Part shown: positions 48,162-59,752 of the stretch, in pieces
Layout of the letters: every line of letters starts with the position of its first letter
Numbering within the stretch: position 1 is the first letter of the stretch
From: Pseudomonas panipatensis
GTDB taxonomy: Bacteria > Pseudomonadota > Gammaproteobacteria > Pseudomonadales > Pseudomonadaceae
Length of the DNA: 64,000 nt
Direction of reading: 5' to 3'
NCBI RefSeq assembly: GCF_900099785.1
Contig: NZ_FNDS01000001.1
Location: 372,001 to 436,000 of the forward strand
The notes under the pieces: model-generated
Told to the model about the DNA's origin: nothing
Database searches by the model: none
The model's input: only the letters and a program-made list of their open reading frames with translations
Program-made: the position numbers and the translations under genes

Positions 48162-48410
48162 GACGCGAGGCAACCTCTGGCGCGGAATACGGCGACAGTA
48201 AGGGCTGAGCGATTTTCGTGCCAACCCGCGAAAAGTTCTGCAGATCCTGGCAAGAGACCGGCTGGCGCGGGCTTGGTTCCATCGATGGAAGAATAGCTGG
48301 CGAAGCGAGATGCCAAAATGATGGCGCTTTCCTGGTGGGTATCGGGGGAGAGCGGGCGGGCGAGGTCGGAAAACCGGCGAAGCGGCCGGGGTGGCCGCTT
48401 CGCGCTGGCG
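48162..48410. other. Intergenic region between GGDEF and SDR genes
   Basis: Both neighbours are on the minus strand. It holds the terminator of the SDR operon (48370-48403) at its right end; the remainder must contain the GGDEF promoter, but I see no clear element. Confidence 0.4.
48370..48403 (-). terminator. Terminator of the ubiG-mupP-SDR operon
   Basis: GCGAAGCGGCC and GGCCGCTTCGC (48377-48387, 48393-48403) form an 11-pair perfect stem with a 5-base loop; on the minus strand CGGTTTT follows. It is eight bases after the SDR stop. Confidence 0.85.
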
Positions 48411-49154
48411 TCAGTCCTGGGCGTTGAAGGCCTGGCCGTTGACGCCGATGCTGTCCGGCCCCATCAGGTACAGGTAGACCGGCATGATGTCGTCGGGTAG
48501 CGGATTGTTGAAGGGGTTCTCGCCCGGATAGGCGTGGGCGCGCATGCCGGTGCGGGTGGCGCCGGGGTTGACGCTGTTGGCGCGGACCGTGCTGGTGCCG
48601 TCGCACTCGTCGGCGAGTACCTGCATCAGGCCTTCGGTGGCGAACTTGGATACCGCATAGGCGCCCCAGTAGGCACGGCCCTTACGTCCGACGCTGCTGG
48701 AGGTGAAGATCACCGAGGCATCGCTGGCCAGCTTGAGCAGCGGCAGCAGGGTGCTGGTGAGCATGAACATGGCGTTGACGTTGACCTGCATGACGCGCAT
48801 GAAGTTATCCCCGGAGATCTGCTCGATCGGCGAGCGCAAGCCGAGGATCGAGGCGTTGTGCAGCAGGCCATCGATCTTGCCGAACTCGTTCTCCAGGGTG
48901 GCCGCCAGTTCGTCGTACTGGTGCGCCAGGGCGGTTTCCAGGTTGAACGGGATGACCGCCGGCTGCGGGTGTCCCGCGGCCTCGATCTGGTCGTAGACCT
49001 CGTTGAGGTTTTCCTCGGACTTGCCCAGCAGCAGCACGGTGGCGCCGTGGGCGGCAAAGGTCCGCGCGGCGGCGGCGCCGATGCCCCGGCCGGCGCCGGT
49101 GACCAGGATCACCCGGTCCTTGAGCAGGTCGGGGCGGGCGGAATATTGAAACAT
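48411..49154 (-). CDS. YciK-like short-chain dehydrogenase
   Basis: NAD(P)-dependent oxidoreductase of unknown substrate. The 247 residues show the cofactor motif TGAGRGIG, the NAS motif (HNASILG), the catalytic Ser in FTSSSVGRKG and YAVSKFA. Lies downstream of mupP across the heptanucleotide repeat and the same strand as ubiG-mupP. Confidence 0.87.
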   Translation of the reverse strand: MFQYSARPDLLKDRVILVTGAGRGIGAAAARTFAAHGATVLLLGKSEENLNEVYDQIEAAGHPQPAVIPFNLETALAHQYDELAATLENEFGKIDGLLHNASILGLRSPIEQISGDNFMRVMQVNVNAMFMLTSTLLPLLKLASDASVIFTSSSVGRKGRAYWGAYAVSKFATEGLMQVLADECDGTSTVRANSVNPGATRTGMRAHAYPGENPFNNPLPDDIMPVYLYLMGPDSIGVNGQAFNAQD

Positions 49155-49240
49155 CAGGGTCTCCTTCGCAGGGGCGCGCCTCAGGCGGCGCTCCTCAAGA
49201 AAAAGCTGGGAAAAAACCGTGGGCCGCGCACACTGGCGGC

Positions 49241-49303
49241 TGCCGCTTGCCGCTTGCCGCTTGCCGCTTGCCGCTTGCCGCTTGCCGCTTGCCGCTTGCC
49301 GCT
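49241..49303. repeat. Nine-copy heptanucleotide tandem repeat TGCCGCT
   Basis: Nine perfect copies of TGCCGCT (63 bases). The right end meets the mupP stop codon (TCA on plus, 49303-49305), so the repeat begins directly with the stop of mupP on its mRNA. It lies in the gap before the SDR start. Copy number could vary by slippage. Confidence 0.95.
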
Positions 49304-49983
49304 CAGCAGCCGCAGAGCGCGCGGTCGAGGACGGCGAGCAGTTCCAGCGGGTGGTCGACGATCACATCGGCACCCCAGTGGGCAGGGTTGTCCTCGGGGT
49401 GGATGTAGCCGTAGCGCACGGCCGCGGTCTTGGTGCCGGCGGCGCGACCGGACTCGATATCGCGCAGGTCGTCACCGATGAACAGCACCTGCGCCGGGTC
49501 GATGCCCAGCCGTTCGCAGGCCAGCAGCAAGGGCTCCGGGTCGGGTTTGCTGCGCGTCACGTGATCCGGGCAAATGAGGATCGCCGAGCGTTCGGCCAGC
49601 CCCAGTTGCTGCATCATCGGCTCGGCGAAGCGTACTGGCTTGTTGGTCACCACGCCCCAGATCAGCCGGGCTTTCTCGATGCTTTCCAGCAGTTCGGGAA
49701 TACCGTCGTAGGGGCGGGTGAACACCGCGCAGTGATCCTGGTAGCGGTCGAGGAACTCCTGGCGCAGGTCTTCGAAGCCGGGGGCTTGCGGGTCCATGTC
49801 GAAGGCCGCGGCGACCATGGCGCGGGCGCCGCCGGACACCACGTCGACGATGCGCTGCTCGGCCACCGCCGGACGGCCGTGGGCGCCGAGCATCGCCTGG
49901 CAGACGGCAACGAAGTCCGGCGCGGTGTGCAGCAGGGTGCCGTCCATGTCGAAGAGAACCGCTCTGAGCTGCATCCGCTTCAT
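49303..49983 (-). CDS. mupP: MupP, N-acetylmuramate-6-phosphate phosphatase (HAD family)
   Basis: HAD phosphatase of the peptidoglycan recycling route in Pseudomonas that bypasses the E. coli MurQ path. The 226 residues have the nucleophile motif [22 protein letters not shown] and late [14 protein letters not shown]. Its start overlaps the ubiG stop by four bases, as in other pseudomonads; phosphoglycolate phosphatase is the alternative by sequence only. Confidence 0.82.
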   Translation of the reverse strand: MKRMQLRAVLFDMDGTLLHTAPDFVAVCQAMLGAHGRPAVAEQRIVDVVSGGARAMVAAAFDMDPQAPGFEDLRQEFLDRYQDHCAVFTRPYDGIPELLESIEKARLIWGVVTNKPVRFAEPMMQQLGLAERSAILICPDHVTRSKPDPEPLLLACERLGIDPAQVLFIGDDLRDIESGRAAGTKTAAVRYGYIHPEDNPAHWGADVIVDHPLELLAVLDRALCGC

Positions 49984-50678
49984 TCCTCGCGAAGGGTCTG
50001 GATCATGTAGTTGACGTCGACGTCATCGCTCAGCTTGTAGTGCTTGGTCAGCGGGTTGTAGGTCAGGCCGACGATGTCCTTGACCGCCAGCCCGGCATCG
50101 CGCGACCAGGCGCCGAGCTCCGAGGGGCGGATGAATTTCTTGAAGTCGTGGGTGCCGCGCGGCAGCAGGCGCATCACGTATTCGGCGCCGACGATGGCGA
50201 ACAGGTAGGCCTTGGGATTGCGGTTGATGGTGGAGAAGAACACCTGGCCGCCGGGCTTGACCATGCTGCAGCAGGCGCGGATCACCGAGGCCGGGTCGGG
50301 AACGTGTTCGAGCATTTCCAGGCAGGTCACCACATCGAACTGGGCGGGCATTTCCTCGGCCAGTTGTTCGGCGGTGATGCGCCGGTATTCCACCGGTACG
50401 CCGGACTCCAACTGATGCAGTTGGGCCACGGCCAGCGGCGCTTCGCCCATGTCGATGCCGAGGACGCTGGCGCCGCGCTGGGCCATCGCCTCGCTGAGGA
50501 TGCCGCCGCCGCAGCCGACGTCGAGCACCTTCTTGCCGGCCAGGCCGACGCGCTCGTCGATCCAGTTGACGCGCAGCGGGTTGATGTCGTGCAGCGGTTT
50601 GAATTCGCTCTCACGGTCCCACCAGCGATGGGCGAGGGCCTCGAATTTGGCGATCTCGGCGTGGTCGACGTTGCTCAT
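49980..50678 (-). CDS. ubiG: UbiG, ubiquinone O-methyltransferase
   Basis: SAM-dependent enzyme doing two O-methylations in ubiquinone synthesis. The 232 residues have [19 protein letters not shown] at the start and the SAM motif [13 protein letters not shown], and [12 protein letters not shown]. First of three genes on this strand (ubiG, mupP, SDR). Confidence 0.94.
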   Translation of the reverse strand: MSNVDHAEIAKFEALAHRWWDRESEFKPLHDINPLRVNWIDERVGLAGKKVLDVGCGGGILSEAMAQRGASVLGIDMGEAPLAVAQLHQLESGVPVEYRRITAEQLAEEMPAQFDVVTCLEMLEHVPDPASVIRACCSMVKPGGQVFFSTINRNPKAYLFAIVGAEYVMRLLPRGTHDFKKFIRPSELGAWSRDAGLAVKDIVGLTYNPLTKHYKLSDDVDVNYMIQTLREE

Positions 50679-50807
50679 GGCTTACCTTCGTTCAGAATCT
50701 TCATTGGGAAACGCGGGCGCACAGTCTGGCTATGATGCCAGCTTCGTGCGCCCGATAGGGCGCCGCATGACAGATTGTCGCAGCCGCGCCCCTGTCTGTC
50801 GGGATAT

Positions 50808-52133
50808 TCAGGCGCCGGCGATGCGCCGCCCCCATTCTCCTGCCGCCGCCGCCAGGCGGCCTTCGTCCAGGCGCGTCAGGCGACCGCTGTCGAGCAGTTG
50901 CTTGCCACCCACCCAGAGATGACGCACGCAGTCGCGAGCGCTGGCGTAGATCAATTGCGAAACCGGCTCGTACACCGGCTGCTGAGCCAGCCCGGAGAGG
51001 TCGAAGGCAACCAGGTCGGCGGCCTTGCCCACTTCCAGCGAGCCGATTTCCTGTTCCAGGCCCAGGGCGCGGGCGCCGTTGAGGGTGGCCATGCGCAGTG
51101 CGCGGTGGGCGTCGAGGGCTGTCGCCTGGCCGGCCACGGCCTTGGCCAGCAAGGCCGCAGTGCGGGTTTCGCCGAGCAGGTCGAGGTCGTTGTTGCTGGC
51201 CGCGCCGTCGGTTCCGATGGCGACATTGACCCCGGCTTGCCAGAGGCGCTCCACCGGGCAGAAGCCGCTGGCCAGCTTGAGGTTGGATTCCGGGCAGTGG
51301 ATCACCGAGGTATTGGTTTCCACCAGCAAGGCCAGGTCCTCGTCGCTCACCTGAGTCATGTGGACGGCCTGGAAGCGCGGCCCCAGCAGGCCGAGGCGGT
51401 GCAGGCGGGCCAGCGGGCGTTCGCCGCTCTGCTCCAGCGCCTGCTGTACCTCGAAGGCGGTCTCGTGGACATGCATCTGGATGCAGGCGTCCAGTTCCTC
51501 GGCGAGCATCAGCACGTTTTCCAGCTTGTCGTCGCTGACCGTGTAGGGCGCGTGCGGACCGAAGGCGACGCGGATGCGTGGGTGATGCTTGAGGTCGTCG
51601 TGCAGCGCCACGCCCTGGCGGATGGCTTCCTCGGCATCACGCGCGCCGGGCATCGGGAAGTTCAGCACCGGCACGCAGATCTGCGCGCGAATGCCAGCAT
51701 CGTGGACCGCCGCGCAGGTCACCTTGGGGTGGAAGTACATGTCCGAGAAACAGGTGATGCCACCCTTGAGTTGCTCGGCGATGGCCAGTTCGGCGCCGGT
51801 ACGGACGAAATCCTCGTCGACCCACTTGGCCTCGGCCGGCCAGATGTGTTCTTGCAGCCAGGTCATCAGCGGCAAATCGTCGGCCAGGCCGCGGAACAGA
51901 CTCATGGCGGCATGCCCGTGGGCGTTGATCAGGCCCGGTGCGAGCAGCATGCCCGGCAGTTCGCGGATTTCCGCGGCCGGATGGCGCAGGGCTTCGCTGC
52001 GCGGGGCGAGGAGGGCGATGCGGCCTTCGCGGATGCCCAGGGCGTGGTCGCGCAGGACGACGCCGGCGGGTTCTACCGGAACGATCCAGGTCGGCAGCAG
52101 AAGCAGGTCGAGAGGGGCTTTGGCTTCGGGCAT
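50808..52133 (-). CDS. Methylthioadenosine/S-adenosylhomocysteine deaminase
   Basis: Amidohydrolase that deaminates methylthioadenosine; P. aeruginosa has such an MTA deaminase next to mtnA. The 441 residues have the metal motif [15 protein letters not shown], the His in QAVHMTQV and GTDGAASNN. It is divergent from mtnA, whose substrate MTR-1-phosphate arises from the deaminated product. Confidence 0.88.
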   Translation of the reverse strand: MPEAKAPLDLLLLPTWIVPVEPAGVVLRDHALGIREGRIALLAPRSEALRHPAAEIRELPGMLLAPGLINAHGHAAMSLFRGLADDLPLMTWLQEHIWPAEAKWVDEDFVRTGAELAIAEQLKGGITCFSDMYFHPKVTCAAVHDAGIRAQICVPVLNFPMPGARDAEEAIRQGVALHDDLKHHPRIRVAFGPHAPYTVSDDKLENVLMLAEELDACIQMHVHETAFEVQQALEQSGERPLARLHRLGLLGPRFQAVHMTQVSDEDLALLVETNTSVIHCPESNLKLASGFCPVERLWQAGVNVAIGTDGAASNNDLDLLGETRTAALLAKAVAGQATALDAHRALRMATLNGARALGLEQEIGSLEVGKAADLVAFDLSGLAQQPVYEPVSQLIYASARDCVRHLWVGGKQLLDSGRLTRLDEGRLAAAAGEWGRRIAGA

Positions 52134-52296
52134 GGGCGCATCCTGGGCGCTTGGGTGGGAGCGCGGCAGTATACCCGAGCGTCATGGGCTCCGGCTCGTT
52201 ATACTCGGCCGTTTTCCCGGGGTGTTTCCCGGTTTCTGCACGGCTCGGCCACTTCGATGGCGCGGCCTGAACCTGAATCGAGTGAAGAGGTGTTCC

Positions 52297-53373
52297 ATGC
52301 GTGAGCGACTGTTGGCGGCCGAGCGGGTGACGGCCATTGATTGGCGCAACGGGACCCTCCGGTTGCTGGACCAGCGCCTGCTGCCGCTGGAAGAAGTCTG
52401 GCTGTCCTACGACAGCGCCGAAGGCGTGGCCGATGCGATTCGCCAGATGGTGGTGCGCGGTGCGCCGGCCATCGGCATCAGCGCGGCCTACGGCCTGGTG
52501 CTCGGGCTGCGTGCGCGCCTGCTTGCCGGCGGCGACTGGCGCGCCGCGCTGGAGGACGATTTCGATGTGCTGTCCGAGTCGCGGCCGACCGCGGTCAATC
52601 TGTTCTGGGCGCTGAATCGGATGCGCGAGCGCCTGGATCGTCTGAAACCGACCGACGATCCGCTGCAGGTGCTCGAAGCCGAGGCCATCGCCATCCACGA
52701 AAGCGATCGCGAGGCCAATCTGACCATGGCTCAGCTCGGCGTCGAGCTGATCCGCAAGCAGCACAGCGGGCCGCAGAAGGTCCTTACCCATTGCAATACC
52801 GGCGCCCTGGCCACTGGCGGGTTTGGCACTGCCCTGGGGGTGATCCGCGCGGCGCACCTGGAGGGGCTGATCGAGCGCGTCTACGCCGATGAGACCCGTC
52901 CGTGGCTGCAGGGCGCCCGCCTGACCGCCTGGGAGCTGGCCAACGAAGGCGTGCCTGTGACCCTGAATGCCGACGCCGCGGCGGCGCATCTGATGAAGAC
53001 CGAGAGCATCACCTGGGTGATCGTTGGCGCCGACCGCATCACGGCCAACGGCGACGTGGCGAACAAGATCGGTACCTATCAGTTGGCGGTCAACGCCATG
53101 CACCATGGTGTGCGTTTCATGGTGGTGGCGCCCAGTTCGACCATCGACATGAGCCTGGAAAGCGGCGAGGACATTCCCATCGAGGAGCGCGACGGTCGCG
53201 AGCTGCTGGAGATCGGCGGCAAGCGCGTGGCGGCCGAGGTGGAGGCCTACAACCCGGTGTTCGATGTGACGCCGGCGGACCTGATCGACGCTATCGTGAC
53301 CGAGCGCGGTGTGGTCGAGCGTCCGGATGCCGAGCGCATGGCTCAGTTGATGAGCCGCAAGCGCCTGCACTGA
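52297..53373 (+). CDS. mtnA: MtnA, methylthioribose-1-phosphate isomerase
   Basis: Isomerises methylthioribose-1-phosphate in methionine salvage. The 358 residues contain [16 protein letters not shown], the catalytic Cys in [10 protein letters not shown] and the Asp in [26 protein letters not shown] precedes ATG 52297; the same frame is open back to 51589 but antisense to the deaminase gene. Confidence 0.94.
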   Translation: MRERLLAAERVTAIDWRNGTLRLLDQRLLPLEEVWLSYDSAEGVADAIRQMVVRGAPAIGISAAYGLVLGLRARLLAGGDWRAALEDDFDVLSESRPTAVNLFWALNRMRERLDRLKPTDDPLQVLEAEAIAIHESDREANLTMAQLGVELIRKQHSGPQKVLTHCNTGALATGGFGTALGVIRAAHLEGLIERVYADETRPWLQGARLTAWELANEGVPVTLNADAAAAHLMKTESITWVIVGADRITANGDVANKIGTYQLAVNAMHHGVRFMVVAPSSTIDMSLESGEDIPIEERDGRELLEIGGKRVAAEVEAYNPVFDVTPADLIDAIVTERGVVERPDAERMAQLMSRKRLH

Positions 53374-53429
53374 GGCATTGCCGAGGTTAGGCGTTGAAGC
53401 AGGCTTGTGGTAATCTCCGACGGTTCTTC

Positions 53430-53452
53430 GGGGGGGCTTTTTTTAGCCCCCG
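53430..53452 (+). other. G-tract hairpin between mtnA and gyrA
   Basis: GGGGGCT and AGCCCCC (53432-53438, 53445-53451) pair around a loop of six Ts. It lies 60 bases after mtnA and 130 before gyrA. The T-run is in the loop, so it is not a standard terminator; it could also shape the gyrA leader. Confidence 0.45.
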
Positions 53453-53584
53453 CGGTAGCGCGGATCACTGACCTAAGTCGTTGATTTGTTGTGAGTCGGT
53501 GGCGTTTTGATAGCGCCGACGCACTCCGCCGGGCTCGGGATGGGCGAGGCGGAGTTCCATCTGAAAAAAGGAACCAGGCTTCTC

Positions 53585-56353
<2,769 letters not shown>

Positions 56354-56368
56354 TTAGCGAGAGTAGAT

Positions 56369-57454
56369 GTGAGCAAGCGAGCCTATAACTTCTGCGCCGG
56401 TCCGGCGGCGCTTCCCACCGAGGTACTGGAACGCGCCCGGGACGAACTGCTCGATTGGCAGGGCAAGGGTCTGTCGGTCATGGAGATGAGCCACCGTAGC
56501 GACGAATACGTGGCCATCGCCGAGAAGGCCGAGCAGGACCTGCGTGACCTGCTGAGCATCCCGTCGAACTACAAGGTGCTGTTCCTCCAGGGTGGCGCCA
56601 GTCAGCAGTTCGCCGAGATTCCGCTGAACCTGCTGCCGGAAGACGGCGTGGCCGATTATGTCGAGACCGGCATCTGGTCGAAGAAGGCCATCGAAGAGGC
56701 TCGCCGTTTCGGCAACGTCAACGTGGTCGCCAGCGCGAGCCAGTACGACTACTTCGCCATTCCCGGACAGAACGAGTGGAACCTGACTCCGGGCGCCGCC
56801 TATCTGCACTATGCCTCCAACGAAACCATCGGTGGCCTGGAGTTCGACTGGGTGCCGGAAGCTGGCGACGTGCCGCTGGTGGTGGACATGTCCTCGGACA
56901 TCCTCTCGCGGCCGATCGATGTCTCCCGCTTCGGCCTGATCTACGCCGGCGCGCAGAAGAACATCGGCCCGTCCGGGCTGGTGGTGGTCATCGTCCGTGA
57001 GGATCTGCTGGGCCGTGCCCGCAGCATCTGCCCGACCATGCTCAACTACAAGATCGCTGCCGACAACGGCTCCATGTACAACACCCCGGCGACCTATTCC
57101 TGGTACCTCTCCGGCCTGGTTTTCCAGTGGCTGAAGGATCAGGGTGGCGTCGAGGCCATGGAGAAGCGCAACCGGGCGAAGAAAGACCTGCTGTACAAGG
57201 CCATCGACGCCAGCGAGTTCTACACCAACCCGATCCAGCCGAGCGCTCGCTCCTGGATGAACGTGCCGTTCCGCCTGGCCGACGAGAAGCTCGACAAGGC
57301 CTTCCTCGTCGGTGCCGAGGCTCGCGGTCTGCTCAACCTCAAGGGTCACCGTTCGGTGGGCGGCATGCGTGCCTCCATCTATAACGCCCTGGGTCTGGAT
57401 GCCGTCGAGGCGCTGGTGGCCTACATGGCCGAGTTCGAGAAGGAGCACGGCTGA
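56369..57454 (+). CDS. serC: SerC, phosphoserine aminotransferase
   Basis: PLP enzyme making phosphoserine (and acting in pyridoxine synthesis). The 361 residues have NFCAGPAALP, VLFLQGGASQQFA and the PLP Lys in YAGAQKNIGPSG. Starts with GTG 56369, 15 bases after gyrA. Its last base pair is shared with the pheA start (TGATG). Confidence 0.94.
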   Translation: MSKRAYNFCAGPAALPTEVLERARDELLDWQGKGLSVMEMSHRSDEYVAIAEKAEQDLRDLLSIPSNYKVLFLQGGASQQFAEIPLNLLPEDGVADYVETGIWSKKAIEEARRFGNVNVVASASQYDYFAIPGQNEWNLTPGAAYLHYASNETIGGLEFDWVPEAGDVPLVVDMSSDILSRPIDVSRFGLIYAGAQKNIGPSGLVVVIVREDLLGRARSICPTMLNYKIAADNGSMYNTPATYSWYLSGLVFQWLKDQGGVEAMEKRNRAKKDLLYKAIDASEFYTNPIQPSARSWMNVPFRLADEKLDKAFLVGAEARGLLNLKGHRSVGGMRASIYNALGLDAVEALVAYMAEFEKEHG

Positions 57455-58551
57455 TGAGCGACGCTGACCAGCTCAAGGCGTTGCGTGTCCGCATCGACAG
57501 CCTCGACGAGAAGATCCTCGAGCTGATCAGCGAGCGCGCGCGCTGCGCCCAGGACGTGGCACGGGTGAAGATGCAGTCGCTGCCCGAAGGCGAGAAGCCG
57601 GTGTTCTACCGCCCCGAGCGCGAAGCATGGGTGCTCAAGCACATCATGGAGCTGAACAAGGGGCCGCTGGACAACGAAGAGATCGCGCGGTTGTTCCGCG
57701 AGATCATGTCCTCCTGCCTGGCCCTGGAGCAGCCGCTCAAGGTCGCCTATCTCGGCCCCGAGGGCACCTTCACCCAGGCGGCCGCGCTCAAGCACTTCGG
57801 CCACGCGGTGATCAGCACGCCGATGACCGCGATTGACGAGGTGTTCCGCGAGGTCGCCGCTGGCGCGGTGAACTTCGGCGTGGTGCCGGTGGAAAACTCC
57901 ACCGAAGGCGCGGTGAACCACACCCTCGACAGCTTCCTCGAGCACGACATGGTGATCTGCGGCGAAGTCGAGCTGCGCATCCACCATCACCTGTTGGTTG
58001 GCGAGAACACCAAGACCAGCAATATCACTCGTATCTATTCCCATGCGCAGTCCCTGGCGCAGTGCCGCAAGTGGCTCGACGCGCACTATCCGAACGTCGA
58101 GCGCGTGGCGGTCTCCAGCAATGCCGATGCGGCCAAGCGGGTGAAGAGCGAGTGGAACTCGGCCGCCATCGCCGGCGACATGGCGGCCAGCCTGTATGGC
58201 CTGGAAAAGCTGTACGAGAAGATCGAGGACCGTCCCGACAACTCCACGCGCTTCCTCATCATCGGTAGCCAGGAAGTGCCGCCGACCGGCGACGACAAGA
58301 CCTCGATCATCGTCTCCATGCGCAACAAGCCGGGCGCCCTGCACGAGCTGCTGGTGCCGTTCCACAACAACGGCATCGACCTGACGCGCATCGAGACGCG
58401 TCCGTCGCGCAGCGGCAAGTGGACCTACGTGTTCTTCATCGACTTCGTCGGCCACCACAAGGATCCGCTGATCAAGGACGTGCTGGAGAAGATCAACAGC
58501 GAATCCGTGGCGCTCAAGGTGCTAGGTTCGTATCCGAAGGCGGTACTGTAA
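57454..58551 (+). CDS. pheA: PheA, chorismate mutase/prephenate dehydratase
   Basis: Bifunctional P-protein: AroQ-type chorismate mutase (about residues 1-90, LRVRIDSLDEKILELISERAR), prephenate dehydratase (YLGPEGTFTQAAALKHFG ... VPVENSTEGAVNHTLDSF) and a C-terminal ACT domain (NKPGALHELLVPF) for phenylalanine feedback. 365 residues. Coupled to serC. Confidence 0.95.
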   Translation: MSDADQLKALRVRIDSLDEKILELISERARCAQDVARVKMQSLPEGEKPVFYRPEREAWVLKHIMELNKGPLDNEEIARLFREIMSSCLALEQPLKVAYLGPEGTFTQAAALKHFGHAVISTPMTAIDEVFREVAAGAVNFGVVPVENSTEGAVNHTLDSFLEHDMVICGEVELRIHHHLLVGENTKTSNITRIYSHAQSLAQCRKWLDAHYPNVERVAVSSNADAAKRVKSEWNSAAIAGDMAASLYGLEKLYEKIEDRPDNSTRFLIIGSQEVPPTGDDKTSIIVSMRNKPGALHELLVPFHNNGIDLTRIETRPSRSGKWTYVFFIDFVGHHKDPLIKDVLEKINSESVALKVLGSYPKAVL

Positions 58552-58561
58552 ACACAGTCGC

Positions 58562-58635
58562 GAGCGACAAGCCTCAGGCCGCGAGTGGGATGGGGCTTTG
58601 CTTGTGGCTTGCGCCCTGAAGCTTGAGGCTTTTCT
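58562..58635. repeat. Degenerate inverted repeat between pheA and hisC
   Basis: AAGCCTCA (58569-58576) is complementary to TGAGGCTT (58624-58631), with several GCTTG-type words between. It resembles the GCTTG-rich intergenic repeats of pseudomonads. It lies just before hisC. Confidence 0.35.
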
Positions 58636-59748
58636 ATGAGTTGCGATTTCCTCGCCCTGGCCCAGCCGGGTGTACAGAAACTCTCGCCCTACGTGCCGGG
58701 CAAGCCGGTCGACGAACTGGCGCGCGAGCTGAACCTCGACCCGGCGAACATCGTCAAGCTGGCCAGCAACGAGAATCCGCTGGGCCCGAGCGCCAAGGTG
58801 CTCGAGGCGATCCGTGGCGAGCTGGCGGAAATGACCCGCTATCCGGATGGCAACGGCTTCGAGCTGAAGAGCAAGCTGGCGGCGCGCTGCGGCGTGACCA
58901 CCGCCCAGGTGACCCTGGGTAACGGCTCCAACGACATTCTCGATCTGGTCGCGCGCGCCTACCTCGCGCCGGGCCTGAACGCGGTATTCAGCCAGTACGC
59001 CTTCGCCGTCTACCCGATCTCCACCCAGGCCGTCGGTGCCGAGGGGCGGGCGGTGCCGGCCAAGGACTGGGGGCATGACCTGGACGCCATGTTGGCGGCC
59101 ATCGATGGCAACACGCGCGTGGTGTTCGTCGCCAATCCGAACAACCCCACCGGCACCTGGTTCGGTCCTGACGCCCTGGAGCGCTTCCTCGCCCGTGTCC
59201 CGGAAAACGTTCTGGTGGTGCTGGACGAGGCCTACATCGAGTATGCCGAAGGCGACGAGCTGCCCGATGGCCTGAAATACCTGGCCGCACATCCCAATCT
59301 GCTGGTCTCGCGGACCTTCTCCAAGGCCTATGGCCTGGCCTCGCTGCGTGTCGGCTACGCGATTTCCTCGGCGCAAGTCGCCGATGTGCTGAATCGCGTG
59401 CGTCAGCCATTCAACGTCAACAGCCTGGCCCTGGCGGCCGCCTGTGCGGCGCTGGACGATGCCGAGTACCTGGCTGAAGGCAAGCGCATCAATGACGCCG
59501 GTATGCAGCAGTTGCAGGACGGACTGCGTGCTCTGGGCCTGGCCTGGATTCCGTCGAAAGGCAACTTCCTGGCCGTCGACCTGCGGCGCGACGCCGGCCC
59601 GGTCTACCAGGCGCTCCTGGCGGAAGGCGTGATCGTCCGGCCGGTGGCTGGCTACGGCATGCCCCAGCACCTGCGCATCTCCATCGGCTTGCCGGAAGAG
59701 AATGCCCGCTTCCTCGACGCGCTGGCCAAGGTGCTCGCCCGTGGCTGA
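58636..59748 (+). CDS. hisC: HisC-type histidinol-phosphate/aromatic aminotransferase
   Basis: PLP aminotransferase, 370 residues. Motifs: KLASNENPLGPS, VFVANPNNPTGTWF, LDEAYIEYA and the Lys in RTFSKAYGLASLRVGY. In this aromatic operon it is likely the broad-range copy (HisC2) acting on aromatic keto acids too; sequence alone cannot fix the substrate. Confidence 0.9.
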   Translation: MSCDFLALAQPGVQKLSPYVPGKPVDELARELNLDPANIVKLASNENPLGPSAKVLEAIRGELAEMTRYPDGNGFELKSKLAARCGVTTAQVTLGNGSNDILDLVARAYLAPGLNAVFSQYAFAVYPISTQAVGAEGRAVPAKDWGHDLDAMLAAIDGNTRVVFVANPNNPTGTWFGPDALERFLARVPENVLVVLDEAYIEYAEGDELPDGLKYLAAHPNLLVSRTFSKAYGLASLRVGYAISSAQVADVLNRVRQPFNVNSLALAAACAALDDAEYLAEGKRINDAGMQQLQDGLRALGLAWIPSKGNFLAVDLRRDAGPVYQALLAEGVIVRPVAGYGMPQHLRISIGLPEENARFLDALAKVLARG

Positions 59749-59752
59749 TGTC

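Noticed and set aside
53507-53584. Longer GyrA start
   Set aside because: The first 26 residues do not resemble GyrA; MGELAKE is the conserved beginning.
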